Assembly (NCBI GenBank): GCA_965201045.1
Contig: OZ241746.1
Location: 4,650,001-4,714,000 of the forward strand
Direction: 5' to 3'
Source: JAPORK01 sp026710285
GTDB lineage: Bacteria > Pseudomonadota > Gammaproteobacteria > Pseudomonadales > Endozoicomonadaceae
DNA length: 64,000 nucleotides
The notes under the pieces were generated by a model that searched no databases, was not told the DNA's origin, and saw only the letters and a list, made by a program, of their open reading frames with translations. A program made the translations under genes and the position numbers. Below, one piece after another: positions 7,901 through 17,112 of this stretch (position 1 is its first letter; the number at the start of each line of letters is the position of its first letter).

Positions 7901-10519
7901 CTGTTTATCTCCTACTGTACAAAGTGTTCTCACAGAAGGCAGGATACCTTTTGTGGCAGGTAACATAATCTGTTCCAGTGGTTTTCCGGTTACACTGCTA
8001 ATCCCTATGGTGACAGCAGTACGATTGTTCTGTGCATCTTCTGAGTAGTGGATTATACAACGATGAGCATTATCATACTTGGTGATTTCTGTTTCTCCGT
8101 CAGGCAGGTATTTTTTGATCAAACGTCCATGGATATCATAATCAAAACGAGTAGTCAATGCTACCGGTCCTCTTTGACCTTGTGCATAAAGTGTACTGGT
8201 TACCATCTCCCCTTCAGCATTGTAAGTTATTTTTGTTTGCTGTTGCCATACTCCGGGTTCAAGATGTCCCTGCAGATCCGTTTTTTCAGTATAAGTTGCC
8301 AGTTTTCTTCCTGAACCATCAAAAATTACTTTTTCCTGCATACCACTCGGTGCAGTTACAGTCACACTGTTTTCATTTTCAGATAATTTATACTGCTTCC
8401 GTACCGTCGCTTCAAAAGGCGTACCTGTTGCATCAGTACGTGCTGTGAGCCGACCCATTGCATCATACTTAAAGGTTTGAATATTTTTTTTATCTTCAGA
8501 AATTATCTGGAGTGGTTTAGGAATAAATACACTTTTTTCAGTTATTACTGATGATACAGACTGGTTCTTTCCTGTATCAATATAATCTGAAGCCGTTTCG
8601 GTTCCATTATTATTTAAGGTATACTGATAATGATGTGTAATCTCCTTAACACTGTCAGCAGGAAGATTTGTTCCTTTTAGTTGTGTCTGTTTTAACAAAC
8701 CATAGGTGAGTGGATTACTTTTATCCTGGTAATAATAATGCGTTTCTGTTCGTTGTTCATTACCACTTTGAACGCTGTTTTGATACAGTACCAGCGTATA
8801 ACCCTTACTATTTCTGTTAGCCTCTTTTTTATAAGTCATCGTTGTTGTAACAGGAGACAAAAGTGCACTGTTTTTTAGCGGAGCAGGAAATCTTTTTGTT
8901 ATTTCTGCTAAAGAAGCTACCGGCCAACCAACGGGTGCAGCAGGGCAGAAACGATCACCATTTTGCGGGCAGTAAATTGTTTCTGCTTTGCGACCATAAC
9001 TATCAGCTTCACTGATTAACCGCCCGTAATTATCATAACTTCTGTTCACTGTCGTTATTACCGGTGCAGACAGATTATCTCCCCACTTTTTATTCACGAC
9101 CTTTAAAGGCAAAGACCAGGTATCCGGCAGTTGATCAAAGGAAGTATTTGCACAACCATCTTCCTCATCCGTACGACAAAAATAAACGATGTTCTCAGTA
9201 AGTGGTTCATTCGTTTTATCACTGACTGTTTTAGTATCAATTAATAAATGATATTTATTATACGTGCGAATCGTTTGTATCTGACCGTTATCTTGTTTTG
9301 TCTGATAGGTGTAACCAGAAGGTGCCTCAAACAGTATATCTGTCTTTGAATCAGGCAGTCCGGTTAAACCCGCATTGAAACCAAGATAATCATGACTGTT
9401 ACTGTTTGTTGAAGTATAACTATAATCTACCTGCATCGCCGGCTGATTTGCACCGGGAATAATCCTGACCTGCCTGACCACACATAGGGATGCAAAAGGC
9501 TGCAATGGATTATTATTGATAATATGGGGTAATTTCATCTCATGACTACAGTCATAAGTAAACTCTTTTTCCATTCCGGTAAAATAGTGAATACCCGTCA
9601 GTAGATTTTGACCGTTGTTCACGTTATCGTAACTTAAACGAACCAGCCTAGAATCATCAGTAGCCTGCTGATCATTACTTCCCGGAAACAAGATGTTACG
9701 TACCTGACCATTTTCTAAACTAATCCGCATATTCACCGGGTTTCCCTGTACATCATAACTGCTAACAGTCAGATAGTTATTTTTCCTTGTCAGCGAAATT
9801 GAGTGACCATTATCGTCAGTTATTTTTTTTAAAAGATGGCTTCCGGGCATGTATTCAAAATTAACACCGTCTCCATTTTTCTGTTCCATACGAATTTCAT
9901 AGCCATCACAGTCTAAAACATCCTTTAACCCGTTTGCAGATTTAATCACCAGCCCTCCTTTGTCATCATTGGTAATGATGATATCTTTTAGCTTGTGATA
10001 GCGTGGATACCAGCTTCCGTCAGGCTGTTGTTTCAAAAAATAACTTTTCCCTCCTGCCGTGTTCAACTGATGAGTAGCCGGATTATAGTGGGTCAGATTC
10101 CATGCCCAGCCACGCCCTAAATGATCCGGATCACCTTTTGTGCCACTGTTATAATTCATTTCCAGATCAATATCAGGACCATGACCAAAATTACTCCGTA
10201 ACAAGCCAACTTTCATCGAAACAAGCAGCATACCTGTTCTGGGATCTACCTGACTGTTTCCGCTTTTAGAAAAATTAAAAGAGTTGGACCATATGGACAA
10301 ACCACCACCTGATTCAGCCATTAAAAACTGCTGATGACTGGTTTTATTTTTTGTATCTGAAGTATTTTTATGTAATAGTATTTTTTTATTAATGTAAGTA
10401 TTATTATGGTGAGTTTTAATTTTTCCAATAGCTAAATTTATTTTTCCAAAATATAAAAGTAGAAATAAAATTGATAATATCTTTATAAAACAACACGGAC
10501 GTTTATTAAAACTTACCAT
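4976..10519 (-). CDS. RHS/YD-repeat exported protein with methyltransferase-like C-terminal domain, copy 2
   Basis: 1,847 residues. The start has AAGGAT eight to nine bases upstream. Residues 11-29 are hydrophobic, followed by A30-I-G32/K33, a fitting signal peptidase site. The shell domain follows, then YD repeats such as FKYDAMGRL, FDYDIHGRL, MTYDGFDRL and VYDAAGNM. The RHS core ends at DPSGN, residues 1482-1486. A hydrophobic Gly/Ala-rich region (about 1,490-1,600) and an acidic linker lead to the C-terminal domain. FGCG is at 1700-1703, CDH soon after, then TTFS, FDEILQEY and LKPGG at 1768-1772. These fit a degenerate class I methyltransferase (SAM loop, post-strand 4 segment, strand 5 PGG turn), but the fold is inferred, not shown. 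The shell is nearly the same as in copies 1 and 3; linker and tail are not. No immunity-type gene follows the stop. Confidence 0.9.
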   Translation of the reverse strand: MVSFNKRPCCFIKILSILFLLLYFGKINLAIGKIKTHHNNTYINKKILLHKNTSDTKNKTSHQQFLMAESGGGLSIWSNSFNFSKSGNSQVDPRTGMLLVSMKVGLLRSNFGHGPDIDLEMNYNSGTKGDPDHLGRGWAWNLTHYNPATHQLNTAGGKSYFLKQQPDGSWYPRYHKLKDIIITNDDKGGLVIKSANGLKDVLDCDGYEIRMEQKNGDGVNFEYMPGSHLLKKITDDNGHSISLTRKNNYLTVSSYDVQGNPVNMRISLENGQVRNILFPGSNDQQATDDSRLVRLSYDNVNNGQNLLTGIHYFTGMEKEFTYDCSHEMKLPHIINNNPLQPFASLCVVRQVRIIPGANQPAMQVDYSYTSTNSNSHDYLGFNAGLTGLPDSKTDILFEAPSGYTYQTKQDNGQIQTIRTYNKYHLLIDTKTVSDKTNEPLTENIVYFCRTDEEDGCANTSFDQLPDTWSLPLKVVNKKWGDNLSAPVITTVNRSYDNYGRLISEADSYGRKAETIYCPQNGDRFCPAAPVGWPVASLAEITKRFPAPLKNSALLSPVTTTMTYKKEANRNSKGYTLVLYQNSVQSGNEQRTETHYYYQDKSNPLTYGLLKQTQLKGTNLPADSVKEITHHYQYTLNNNGTETASDYIDTGKNQSVSSVITEKSVFIPKPLQIISEDKKNIQTFKYDAMGRLTARTDATGTPFEATVRKQYKLSENENSVTVTAPSGMQEKVIFDGSGRKLATYTEKTDLQGHLEPGVWQQQTKITYNAEGEMVTSTLYAQGQRGPVALTTRFDYDIHGRLIKKYLPDGETEITKYDNAHRCIIHYSEDAQNNRTAVTIGISSVTGKPLEQIMLPATKGILPSVRTLCTVGDKQPGARVTRMTYDGFDRLISTEDPMGRIVQKHYDALGHLTDTINPARDRMHNVYDLTGHVIKHLIMPVQGGQYLLASAGFNAAGQKLWSAKEGGKRTTYHYNVNGQLSDIDKSNGHHITLFYNTIGRVVTDSLDGKVFLRVSYDHHSHKILTVTDDTGVTTYHYCNDGLLASTIHTGINGYASNAETLAYDSYDHLVSRTDSQHNKTIYTLDNLVRPVEKIYQENNGKTTRIEQLFYDSFSRIVKEVYGSGMVRTLTYNSWGQVEAVKDRINGKPLHSESYIYDADGNIIRLQRSDDQNHQAMIHYRYDRLDNLVSMNCNGDNNLCPHDTVFKGDNLKTAPTIIQQNYKFTRLNRIAGVTEKLIDTSSPAWHSLNKIMAYTYANPEVPLRLTAISTQWNNQQPETHAFVYDAAGNMTIDGQGNKISYNPFNQITQVMNAAGGVSNYNYDGQGKEVKVVTQKGTRQMLYQEGVLSGEIITDTANNLHRISYPSAEVKTTDNVITDWNESNYKGDVISILKQDKTLKQWSVQQHNIYSPYGMVWSYGKQKTKIPAFQQALKGFDNEITDTATGWQFLGAGHRTYNPSQRYFFSEDPAGDGYAFGSNNPIMNSDPSGNMPSWMGKAFKLTSIVFTLGMKLSHNKLVRGVGASLIWGAMGIVLGPVSAAGMALAAPAALAFASAVKPANKGLQQASMVTGSIYGGTLFAVGMAAIVAGIGAAAGLIGATVAFEGTVETLGEAATGGALEEGLTASTNIMKGLPEEAEDILIAAANNEIDGTMLNTANGAGEGANAAQTEVDNEMVASNEEPAEEAGNTAAATEDIPEPKRGVFGCGRIFDTCDHDQVTTFSTEKMNGADYTVDFDENVNEIIDQAGRATFDEILQEYARNKKYFQLGYDLLKPGGRLHVIVNNGNDGSRWLVRYAIDGETNTMVEGKIGMNSKMIQGLDNIQQVAGNFGVKQLEEDTHEYLLTFTKPGGN

Positions 10520-10601
10520 ATTTGACTATCCTTCATATAAAGTGAATAAAAATTATTGAGTAAATTATGCTTTACAAACACAATTAAGAATTAGTTTAAA
10601 T

Positions 10602-10629
10602 TTAGACAAGAGATATTTATTTTAGTTTT
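10602..10629 (-). promoter_or_regulatory. Conserved leader box, copy 2
   Basis: Minus-strand core CTAAAATAAATATCT followed by CTTGTCTAA, at the same distance from the start as in copy 1. Confidence 0.5.
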
Positions 10630-10932
10630 CTTTCTATCTATTCTTTTAAACGTCAGAGTATATTTATATATTATTAAACAACAAAAATATTTTATTTTTA
10701 GTATATCTAAAAATAATTGTTCTGATATTTAGTTTATTATTTATGTATAAGGGATTAGTTACTTTATACTGTTTGGTTTGTGGTCATGCAAACTTAACAG
10801 TATATTGCAGGTATATTTCTGTTTTAAATCATTTTCTGCTATCTTTAAAAAACTTGCATAATTTATTATAAAACAATTGTCATGTAATACACACAGACCA
10901 AAATTACATTGAATACCATTGTTACTAAAGTA

Positions 10933-10955
10933 TTGAGCACTATTTAAGTGCTCAA
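10933..10955 (-). terminator. Hairpin after copy 3
   Basis: TTGAGCAC / GTGCTCAA, 8-bp perfect stem with loop TATTTAA, 12 bases past the stop. Short U-tract only. Confidence 0.5.
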
Positions 10956-10966
10956 CACTTTAATTA

Positions 10967-13900
10967 TCATCCCGGCTTTTGGAATACTAACATGACATTA
11001 TATGTAAAATTACCAAAGTTAAAGTTTTTGACTCCAAAGTTTCTTGCTACCTGTTCTATATTATCTAATCCTTTTATAAACATCTCATCCCCTTGCTCTC
11101 CAAACAGATCTTCACCTTTTAGTGCGTAATCGGTCATCCAGTTAGCAACATTATCATCACTATATACCATAACATACAACTTGCCACCCGGCTTCAGTAA
11201 ATCATATCCTAATTGTAAATATTCTTCATCTGTTGCATATTCCTGAAGTATTTCATTAAAATTATTTATACCTGTTTGACTTGTTACCTGACTCAAAGAT
11301 TGAGTAAATGTTACTGGATAATCAGCCTGATCAACCTCTTCCGTAGAAAATGTAGTAACCTGACTATGATCACAAAAACCATAACCATTACCACACCCAA
11401 AAACACCTCGACGGAACGGAGTATCCTCAGCAGCAGCGGTATTTTCTGCTCTTTCATTTTCAATGACTGCAGCCATATGTGAATTGCTGCTGTAACTGGA
11501 GGACATTTCACTTTCGCTGGCATTATTTTCCAGTTCCTCTGGACCATCCATTGCAGGTTCTGACATTGCTTCTTCATAGCTTTGATTAAACACAACCTTT
11601 GCTATGTTTTCAACGTTTTCTGTTGCTGCTCCTTCTAATGTTGCTGCTCCTGTTGCTGCTTCTTCTCCTAAGGTTTCTACTGTTCCTTCGAAGGCTGCTG
11701 TTGCTCCTATCAGACCTGCAGCTGCACCAATGCCTGCCACAATAGCCACCAGTCCCACTGCAAATAATGTGCCTCCATAAACACTTCCAGTGACCATTGA
11801 CGCTTGCTGCAAACCTTTATTAGCAGGTTTTACTGCTGATGCAAAAGCTAATGCAGCCGGTGCAGCAAGCGCCATACCTGCAGCAGATACCGGACCTAAG
11901 ACGATACCCATAGCACCCCATATCAGTGATGCTCCAACTCCCCGGATAAGTTTACTATGACTCAATTTCATTCCCAGAGTAAAAACAATACTGGTCAATT
12001 TAAACGCTTTACCCATCCAACTTGGCATATTACCACTGGGATCACTATTCATTATCGGATTATTACTGCCAAAAGCATAACCATCACCGGCAGGATCTTC
12101 ACTGACGAAGTAGCGCTGAGACGGGTTATAAGTACGATGACCGGCACCTAAAAATTGCCAGCCTGTTGCAGTATCCGTTATTTCATTATCAAATCCTTTT
12201 AGTGCCTGTTGAAAAGCTGGAACTGTTGTCTTTTGTTTTCCGTAAGACCATACCATACCATAGGGACTATAAATATTGTGTTGTTGTACATTCCACTGCT
12301 TTAACGTTTTATCCTGTTTTAATATGCTAATCACATCGCCTTTATAATTACTTTCATTCCAGTCAGTAATCGTATTATCCGTTGTTTTAACTTCTGCTGA
12401 CGGATAGCTGATTCTGTGCAGGTTATTAGCTGTATCAGTGATAATCTCACCGCTCAATACACCTTCCTGATAAAGCATCTGCCGGATTCCTTTTTGAGTC
12501 ACCACTTTGACTTCTTTTCCTTGACCATCGTAGTTATAGCGGCTAACCCCACCGGCTGTACTAATAACTCGGGTTATCTGATTGAAAGGGTTATAGCTTA
12601 TTTTATTGCCCTGACCATCAACGGTCATATTTCCGGCTTTATCATACACAAAAGCATGGGTCTCAGGTTGCTGATTATTCCACTGTGTACTGATTGCAGT
12701 TAATCGCAGTGGTACTTCAGGATTGGCATAGATATAAGACATTGTTTTATTCAATGAATGCCATTCTGACGATGAAGTATCAATTAACTTTTCAGTAACA
12801 CCTGCAATACGATTTAGTCGTGTAAACTTATAATTTTGCTGTATAATAGTCGGCGCTGTTTTCAGGTTATCACCACTAAAGGCTGTATCATGCGGACAAA
12901 GATTGTTGTCTCCGTTACAATTCATTGAAACCAGATTATCCAGACGATCATAACGATAATTGATTGTTGCCTGACGATTTTGATCATCACTACGCTGTAA
13001 ACGAATAATATTTCCATCCATATCGTAAGTATAAGATTCACTATGCAGTGATTTTCCATTAATCCTGTCTTTTACTGTTTCCACTTGACCCCATGGATCA
13101 TACGTCAATGTACGTACCATTCCACTACCATATACTTCCTTGACTATACGGGAAAAAGAGTCATAAAATAACTGCTCAATACGTGTGGTATTACCATTAT
13201 TTTCCTGATAGGTTTTCTCTACCGGTCTGACCAGGTTGTCAAGCGTATAAATCGTTTTATTATGCTGAGAATCTGTACGACTAACAAGGTGGTGGTAGCC
13301 ATCATAAGCCAGCATTTCAGCATTGCTGGCATATCCGTTAATACCTGTGTGTACTGTGCTTGCTAACAGTCCGTCATTGCGATAATGATAAGTGGTAACA
13401 CCGGTATTATCAGTCACTGTCAGTGGTTTATGACTATGATGATCAAAACTGACCCGTAAAAATACTTTACCATCCAGACTATCGGTTACTGCCTTGCCAA
13501 TGGTATTGTAAGATAAAGTGATATGATGTCCGTTAGATTTATCAATACCAGACAACTGACCATTTATATTATAATGATAAGTAGTTATTTTACCATCTTC
13601 CCTGGCTGACCATAATTTTTGACCTGCTGCGTTAAAGCCTGCCGATGCCAGCAGATATTGTCCTCCCTGTACAGGCATGATCAGATGTTTAATAACATGA
13701 CCAGTCAGATCATAGACATTATGTATTCTGTCTCCTACTGGATTGATGATATCGGTTAAATGTCCAAGTGCATCATAGCGCTTTTGTACGACTCTTACCA
13801 TAGGATCTTCAGTACTGACAACACGATCAAAACCATCGTAAGTCATCCTGTTGACTCTTGCACCTGGCTGTTTATCTCCTACTGTACAAAGTGTTCTCAC

Positions 13901-16486
13901 GGAAGGCAGGATACCTGTTGTGGCAGGTAACATAATCTGTTCCAATGGTTTTCCGGTTACACTGCTAATCCCTATGGTGACAGCAGTACGATTGTTTTGT
14001 GCATCTTCTGAGTAGTGGATTATACAACGGTGGGCATTATCATATTTGGTGATTTCTGTTTCTCCGTCAGGCAGGTATTTTTTGATCAAACGTCCATGAA
14101 TATCATAATCAAAACGAGTAGTCAGTGCTACCGGAACTCTGTGACCCTGTGCATAAAGTGTACTGGTTGCCACTTCTCCTTCAGCATTGTAAGTTATTTT
14201 TGTTTGCTGTTGCCACACCCCAGGTTCAGGATGTCCCTGCAGATCCGTTTTTTCAGTATAAGTTGCCAGTTTTCTTCCTGAACCATCAAAAATTACTTTT
14301 TCCTGCATACCATTTGGTGTCGTTACAGTCACACTGTTTTCATTTTCAGATAATTTATACTGCTTTCTGACTGTTGCTTCAAGGGGTGTACCTGTTGCAT
14401 CAGTACGTGCTATGAGCCGACCCATTGCATCATACTTAAAAGTTTGAATATTTTTTTTATCCTCAGAAATTACCCGGAGTGGTTTAGGAATAAATACGCT
14501 TTTTTCAGTTATTACTGATGATACCGACTGATTCTTTCCTGTATCAATATAATCTGAAGCCGTTTCGGTACCATTATTATTTAAAGTGTATTGATAATGA
14601 TGTGTAATCTCCTTAACACTGTCAGCAGGAAGATTTGTTCCTTTTAGTTGTGTCTGTTTTAACAAACCATAGGTGAGTGGATTACTTTTATCCTGGTAAT
14701 AATAATGCGTTTCTGTTCGTTGTTCATTACCACTTTGAACGCTGTTTTGATACAGTACCAGCGTATAACCCTTATTATTTCTGTTAGCCTCTTTTTTATA
14801 AGTCATCGTTGTTGTAACAGGAGACAAAAGTGCACTGTTTTTTAGCGGAGCAGGAAATCTTTTTGTTATTTCTGCTAAAGAAGCTACCGGCCAACCAACG
14901 GGTGCAGCAGGGCAGAAACGATCGCCATTTTGTGGGCAGTAAATTGTTTCTGCTTTGCGACCATAGCTATCGGTTTGACTGATTAACCTCCCGTAATTAT
15001 CATAACTTCTGTTCGCTGTCGTTATTACCGGTGCAGAAAGATTATCTCCCCACTTTTTATTCACGACCTTTAAAGGCAGAGACCAAGTATCTGGCAGTTG
15101 ATCAAAAGAAGTATTTGCACAGCCATCTTCCTTATCTGTACGACAAAAATAAACGATGGTCTCAGTGAGTGGTTTATTCGTTTTATCACTGACTGTTTTA
15201 GTATCGATTAATAAATGATATTTATTATACGTGCGAATCGTTTGTATCTGACCGTTATCTTGTTTTGTCTGATAGGTATAACCAGAAGGTGCTTCAAACA
15301 GCATATCTGTCTTTGAATCAGGCAGTCCGGTTAAACCTGCATTAAAACCAAGATAATCATGACTGTTACTGTTTGTTGAAGTATAACTGTAATCTAACTG
15401 CATCGGTGGCTGATTTGCACCGGGAATTATCCTGACTTGACTAACCACACATAGGGATGCAAAGGGCTGCAACGGATTATTACTGATAATATGCGGTAAT
15501 TTCATCTCATGACTACAGTCATAAGTAAACTCTTTTTCCATTCCGGTAAAATAGTGAATACCTGTCAGTAGATTTTGACCATTGTACATGGTATCGTAAC
15601 TTAAACGAACCAGCCTGGAATCATCAGTAGCCTGCTGATCATTACTTCCCGGAAACAAAATGTTACGTACCTGATCATTTTCTAAACTAATACGCATATT
15701 AACCGGGTTTCCCTGCACATCATAACTGCTAACAGTCAGATAGTTATTTTTCCTTGTCAGCGAAATTGAGTGACCATTATCGTCAGTTATTTTTTGTAAC
15801 AGATGGCTTCCGGGCATATAATCAAAATTCACACCGTCTCCATTTTGTTGTTCCATACGAGTCTCATAACCATCACGGTTTAAAATATCCTCTAACCCGT
15901 TTGCAGACTTAATCACCAGCCCTCCTTTGTCATCATTGGTAATGATGACATCTTTTAGCTTGTGATAGCGTGGATACCAGCTTCCGTCAGGCTGTTGTTT
16001 CAAAAAATAACTTTTTCCTTCTGCCGTGTTTAGCTGATGAGTAGCCGGATTATAGTGGGTCAGATTCCATGCCCAGCCACGCCCTAAATGATCCGGATCA
16101 CCTTTTGTGCCACTGTTATAATTCATTTCCAGATCAATATCAGGACCATGACCAAAATTACTCCGTAACAAGCCAACTTTCATCGAAACAAGCAGCATAC
16201 CTGTTCTGGGATCTACCTGACTGTTTCCGCTTTTAGAAAAATTAAAAGAGTTGGACCATATGGACAAACCACCACCTGATTCAGCCATTAAAAACTGCTG
16301 ATGACTGGTTTTATTTTTTATATCCGAAATATTTTTTTTTAGTAGTATTTTTTTATTAGTGTAAGCATTATTTTGATGAGCTTTAATTTTTCCAACCGCT
16401 AAATTTATTTTTACAAAATATAAAAATAAAAATAAAATTGACAATATATTTATAAAATAATACAGACGTTTATTAAATCCCACCAT
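10967..16486 (-). CDS. RHS/YD-repeat exported protein with methyltransferase-like C-terminal domain, copy 3
   Basis: 1,839 residues from the chosen start at 16486 (MVGFNKRL), which aligns with copies 1 and 2 and has GGGGA about ten bases upstream. The frame stays open 26 codons further, to 16564, but that extension is not conserved. Signal segment with LAVGK, then shell and YD repeats. DPSGN falls at residues 1482-1486 exactly as in copy 2, so the shell has no net length difference. After the hydrophobic segment the linker is new (rich in Glu, Ser and Asn). The tail domain has FGCG near 1696, CDH, TTFS, FNEILQEY and LKPGG near 1764. The tail differs from copy 2 far more than the shell does, which suggests separate selection on it or exchange of tails. 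Its leader has a microsatellite. Confidence 0.9.
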   Translation of the reverse strand: MVGFNKRLYYFINILSILFLFLYFVKINLAVGKIKAHQNNAYTNKKILLKKNISDIKNKTSHQQFLMAESGGGLSIWSNSFNFSKSGNSQVDPRTGMLLVSMKVGLLRSNFGHGPDIDLEMNYNSGTKGDPDHLGRGWAWNLTHYNPATHQLNTAEGKSYFLKQQPDGSWYPRYHKLKDVIITNDDKGGLVIKSANGLEDILNRDGYETRMEQQNGDGVNFDYMPGSHLLQKITDDNGHSISLTRKNNYLTVSSYDVQGNPVNMRISLENDQVRNILFPGSNDQQATDDSRLVRLSYDTMYNGQNLLTGIHYFTGMEKEFTYDCSHEMKLPHIISNNPLQPFASLCVVSQVRIIPGANQPPMQLDYSYTSTNSNSHDYLGFNAGLTGLPDSKTDMLFEAPSGYTYQTKQDNGQIQTIRTYNKYHLLIDTKTVSDKTNKPLTETIVYFCRTDKEDGCANTSFDQLPDTWSLPLKVVNKKWGDNLSAPVITTANRSYDNYGRLISQTDSYGRKAETIYCPQNGDRFCPAAPVGWPVASLAEITKRFPAPLKNSALLSPVTTTMTYKKEANRNNKGYTLVLYQNSVQSGNEQRTETHYYYQDKSNPLTYGLLKQTQLKGTNLPADSVKEITHHYQYTLNNNGTETASDYIDTGKNQSVSSVITEKSVFIPKPLRVISEDKKNIQTFKYDAMGRLIARTDATGTPLEATVRKQYKLSENENSVTVTTPNGMQEKVIFDGSGRKLATYTEKTDLQGHPEPGVWQQQTKITYNAEGEVATSTLYAQGHRVPVALTTRFDYDIHGRLIKKYLPDGETEITKYDNAHRCIIHYSEDAQNNRTAVTIGISSVTGKPLEQIMLPATTGILPSVRTLCTVGDKQPGARVNRMTYDGFDRVVSTEDPMVRVVQKRYDALGHLTDIINPVGDRIHNVYDLTGHVIKHLIMPVQGGQYLLASAGFNAAGQKLWSAREDGKITTYHYNINGQLSGIDKSNGHHITLSYNTIGKAVTDSLDGKVFLRVSFDHHSHKPLTVTDNTGVTTYHYRNDGLLASTVHTGINGYASNAEMLAYDGYHHLVSRTDSQHNKTIYTLDNLVRPVEKTYQENNGNTTRIEQLFYDSFSRIVKEVYGSGMVRTLTYDPWGQVETVKDRINGKSLHSESYTYDMDGNIIRLQRSDDQNRQATINYRYDRLDNLVSMNCNGDNNLCPHDTAFSGDNLKTAPTIIQQNYKFTRLNRIAGVTEKLIDTSSSEWHSLNKTMSYIYANPEVPLRLTAISTQWNNQQPETHAFVYDKAGNMTVDGQGNKISYNPFNQITRVISTAGGVSRYNYDGQGKEVKVVTQKGIRQMLYQEGVLSGEIITDTANNLHRISYPSAEVKTTDNTITDWNESNYKGDVISILKQDKTLKQWNVQQHNIYSPYGMVWSYGKQKTTVPAFQQALKGFDNEITDTATGWQFLGAGHRTYNPSQRYFVSEDPAGDGYAFGSNNPIMNSDPSGNMPSWMGKAFKLTSIVFTLGMKLSHSKLIRGVGASLIWGAMGIVLGPVSAAGMALAAPAALAFASAVKPANKGLQQASMVTGSVYGGTLFAVGLVAIVAGIGAAAGLIGATAAFEGTVETLGEEAATGAATLEGAATENVENIAKVVFNQSYEEAMSEPAMDGPEELENNASESEMSSSYSSNSHMAAVIENERAENTAAAEDTPFRRGVFGCGNGYGFCDHSQVTTFSTEEVDQADYPVTFTQSLSQVTSQTGINNFNEILQEYATDEEYLQLGYDLLKPGGKLYVMVYSDDNVANWMTDYALKGEDLFGEQGDEMFIKGLDNIEQVARNFGVKNFNFGNFTYNVMLVFQKPG

Positions 16487-16582
16487 GATTTCTCTGTCCC
16501 CATAAAGTTCATAAAAAAATTGTTGAATTAATTTTGTGAGGTAAATCACACCTGACAAATACAATTAAGAATTACTATAAAC

Positions 16583-16640
<58 letters not shown>

Positions 16641-17078
16641 TATTTACTTTAAACGTCAGAGTATTTTTATACATTGTTAAACAACACAATTATTTGATTT
16701 TTAGTATGTATAAAAACGATTATGTTTATATTTTATGTATATTACTCTTTTGAATATAAGGGTACCAAGTATGATATGAAAGGTTATCAGGACAGCTTTA
16801 AATCGTTTTGTAACACAAGTCACGCTATTTTAAAAAAATATTTCAATAATTTAAAAAAGATTTCAACAAAAATTTACTCTTTTGACATCATTAGATAAAA
16901 GGGTTAGTTATTTTATACTGTTTGGTCTGTAGTAATGCAAACTTGTAATATGTTATTCGTATATTTATGTTTTAAATCGCCTCATGCTATCTTTGAAAAG
17001 CCTACGTGATTTGGTATCAGACAATCATTAGGTTATACATACAGATCAGTTATCTCTCATACTACTGTTGCTAAAGCA

Positions 17079-17101
17079 TTGAGCACTATTTAAGTGCTCA
17101 A
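17079..17101 (-). terminator. Hairpin after copy 4
   Basis: Same 8-bp stem and loop as after copy 3, at 12 bases past the stop. Confidence 0.5.
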
Positions 17102-17112
17102 TCTTTTGATTA

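Larger units (their letters stand above)
10520..10966 (-). other. Spacer between copies 2 and 3
   Basis: 447 bp, no gene. It matches the 1/2 spacer closely over the leader and over the terminator end, but about 160 bp of the AT-rich middle is absent. Box at 10602-10629, hairpin at 10933-10955. Confidence 0.7.

Noticed and set aside
16487..16564. N-terminal extension of copy 3 starting at 16564
   Set aside because: The 26 extra residues are not conserved in copies 1 and 2, and the inner ATG at 16486 has a ribosome site and aligns with their starts.
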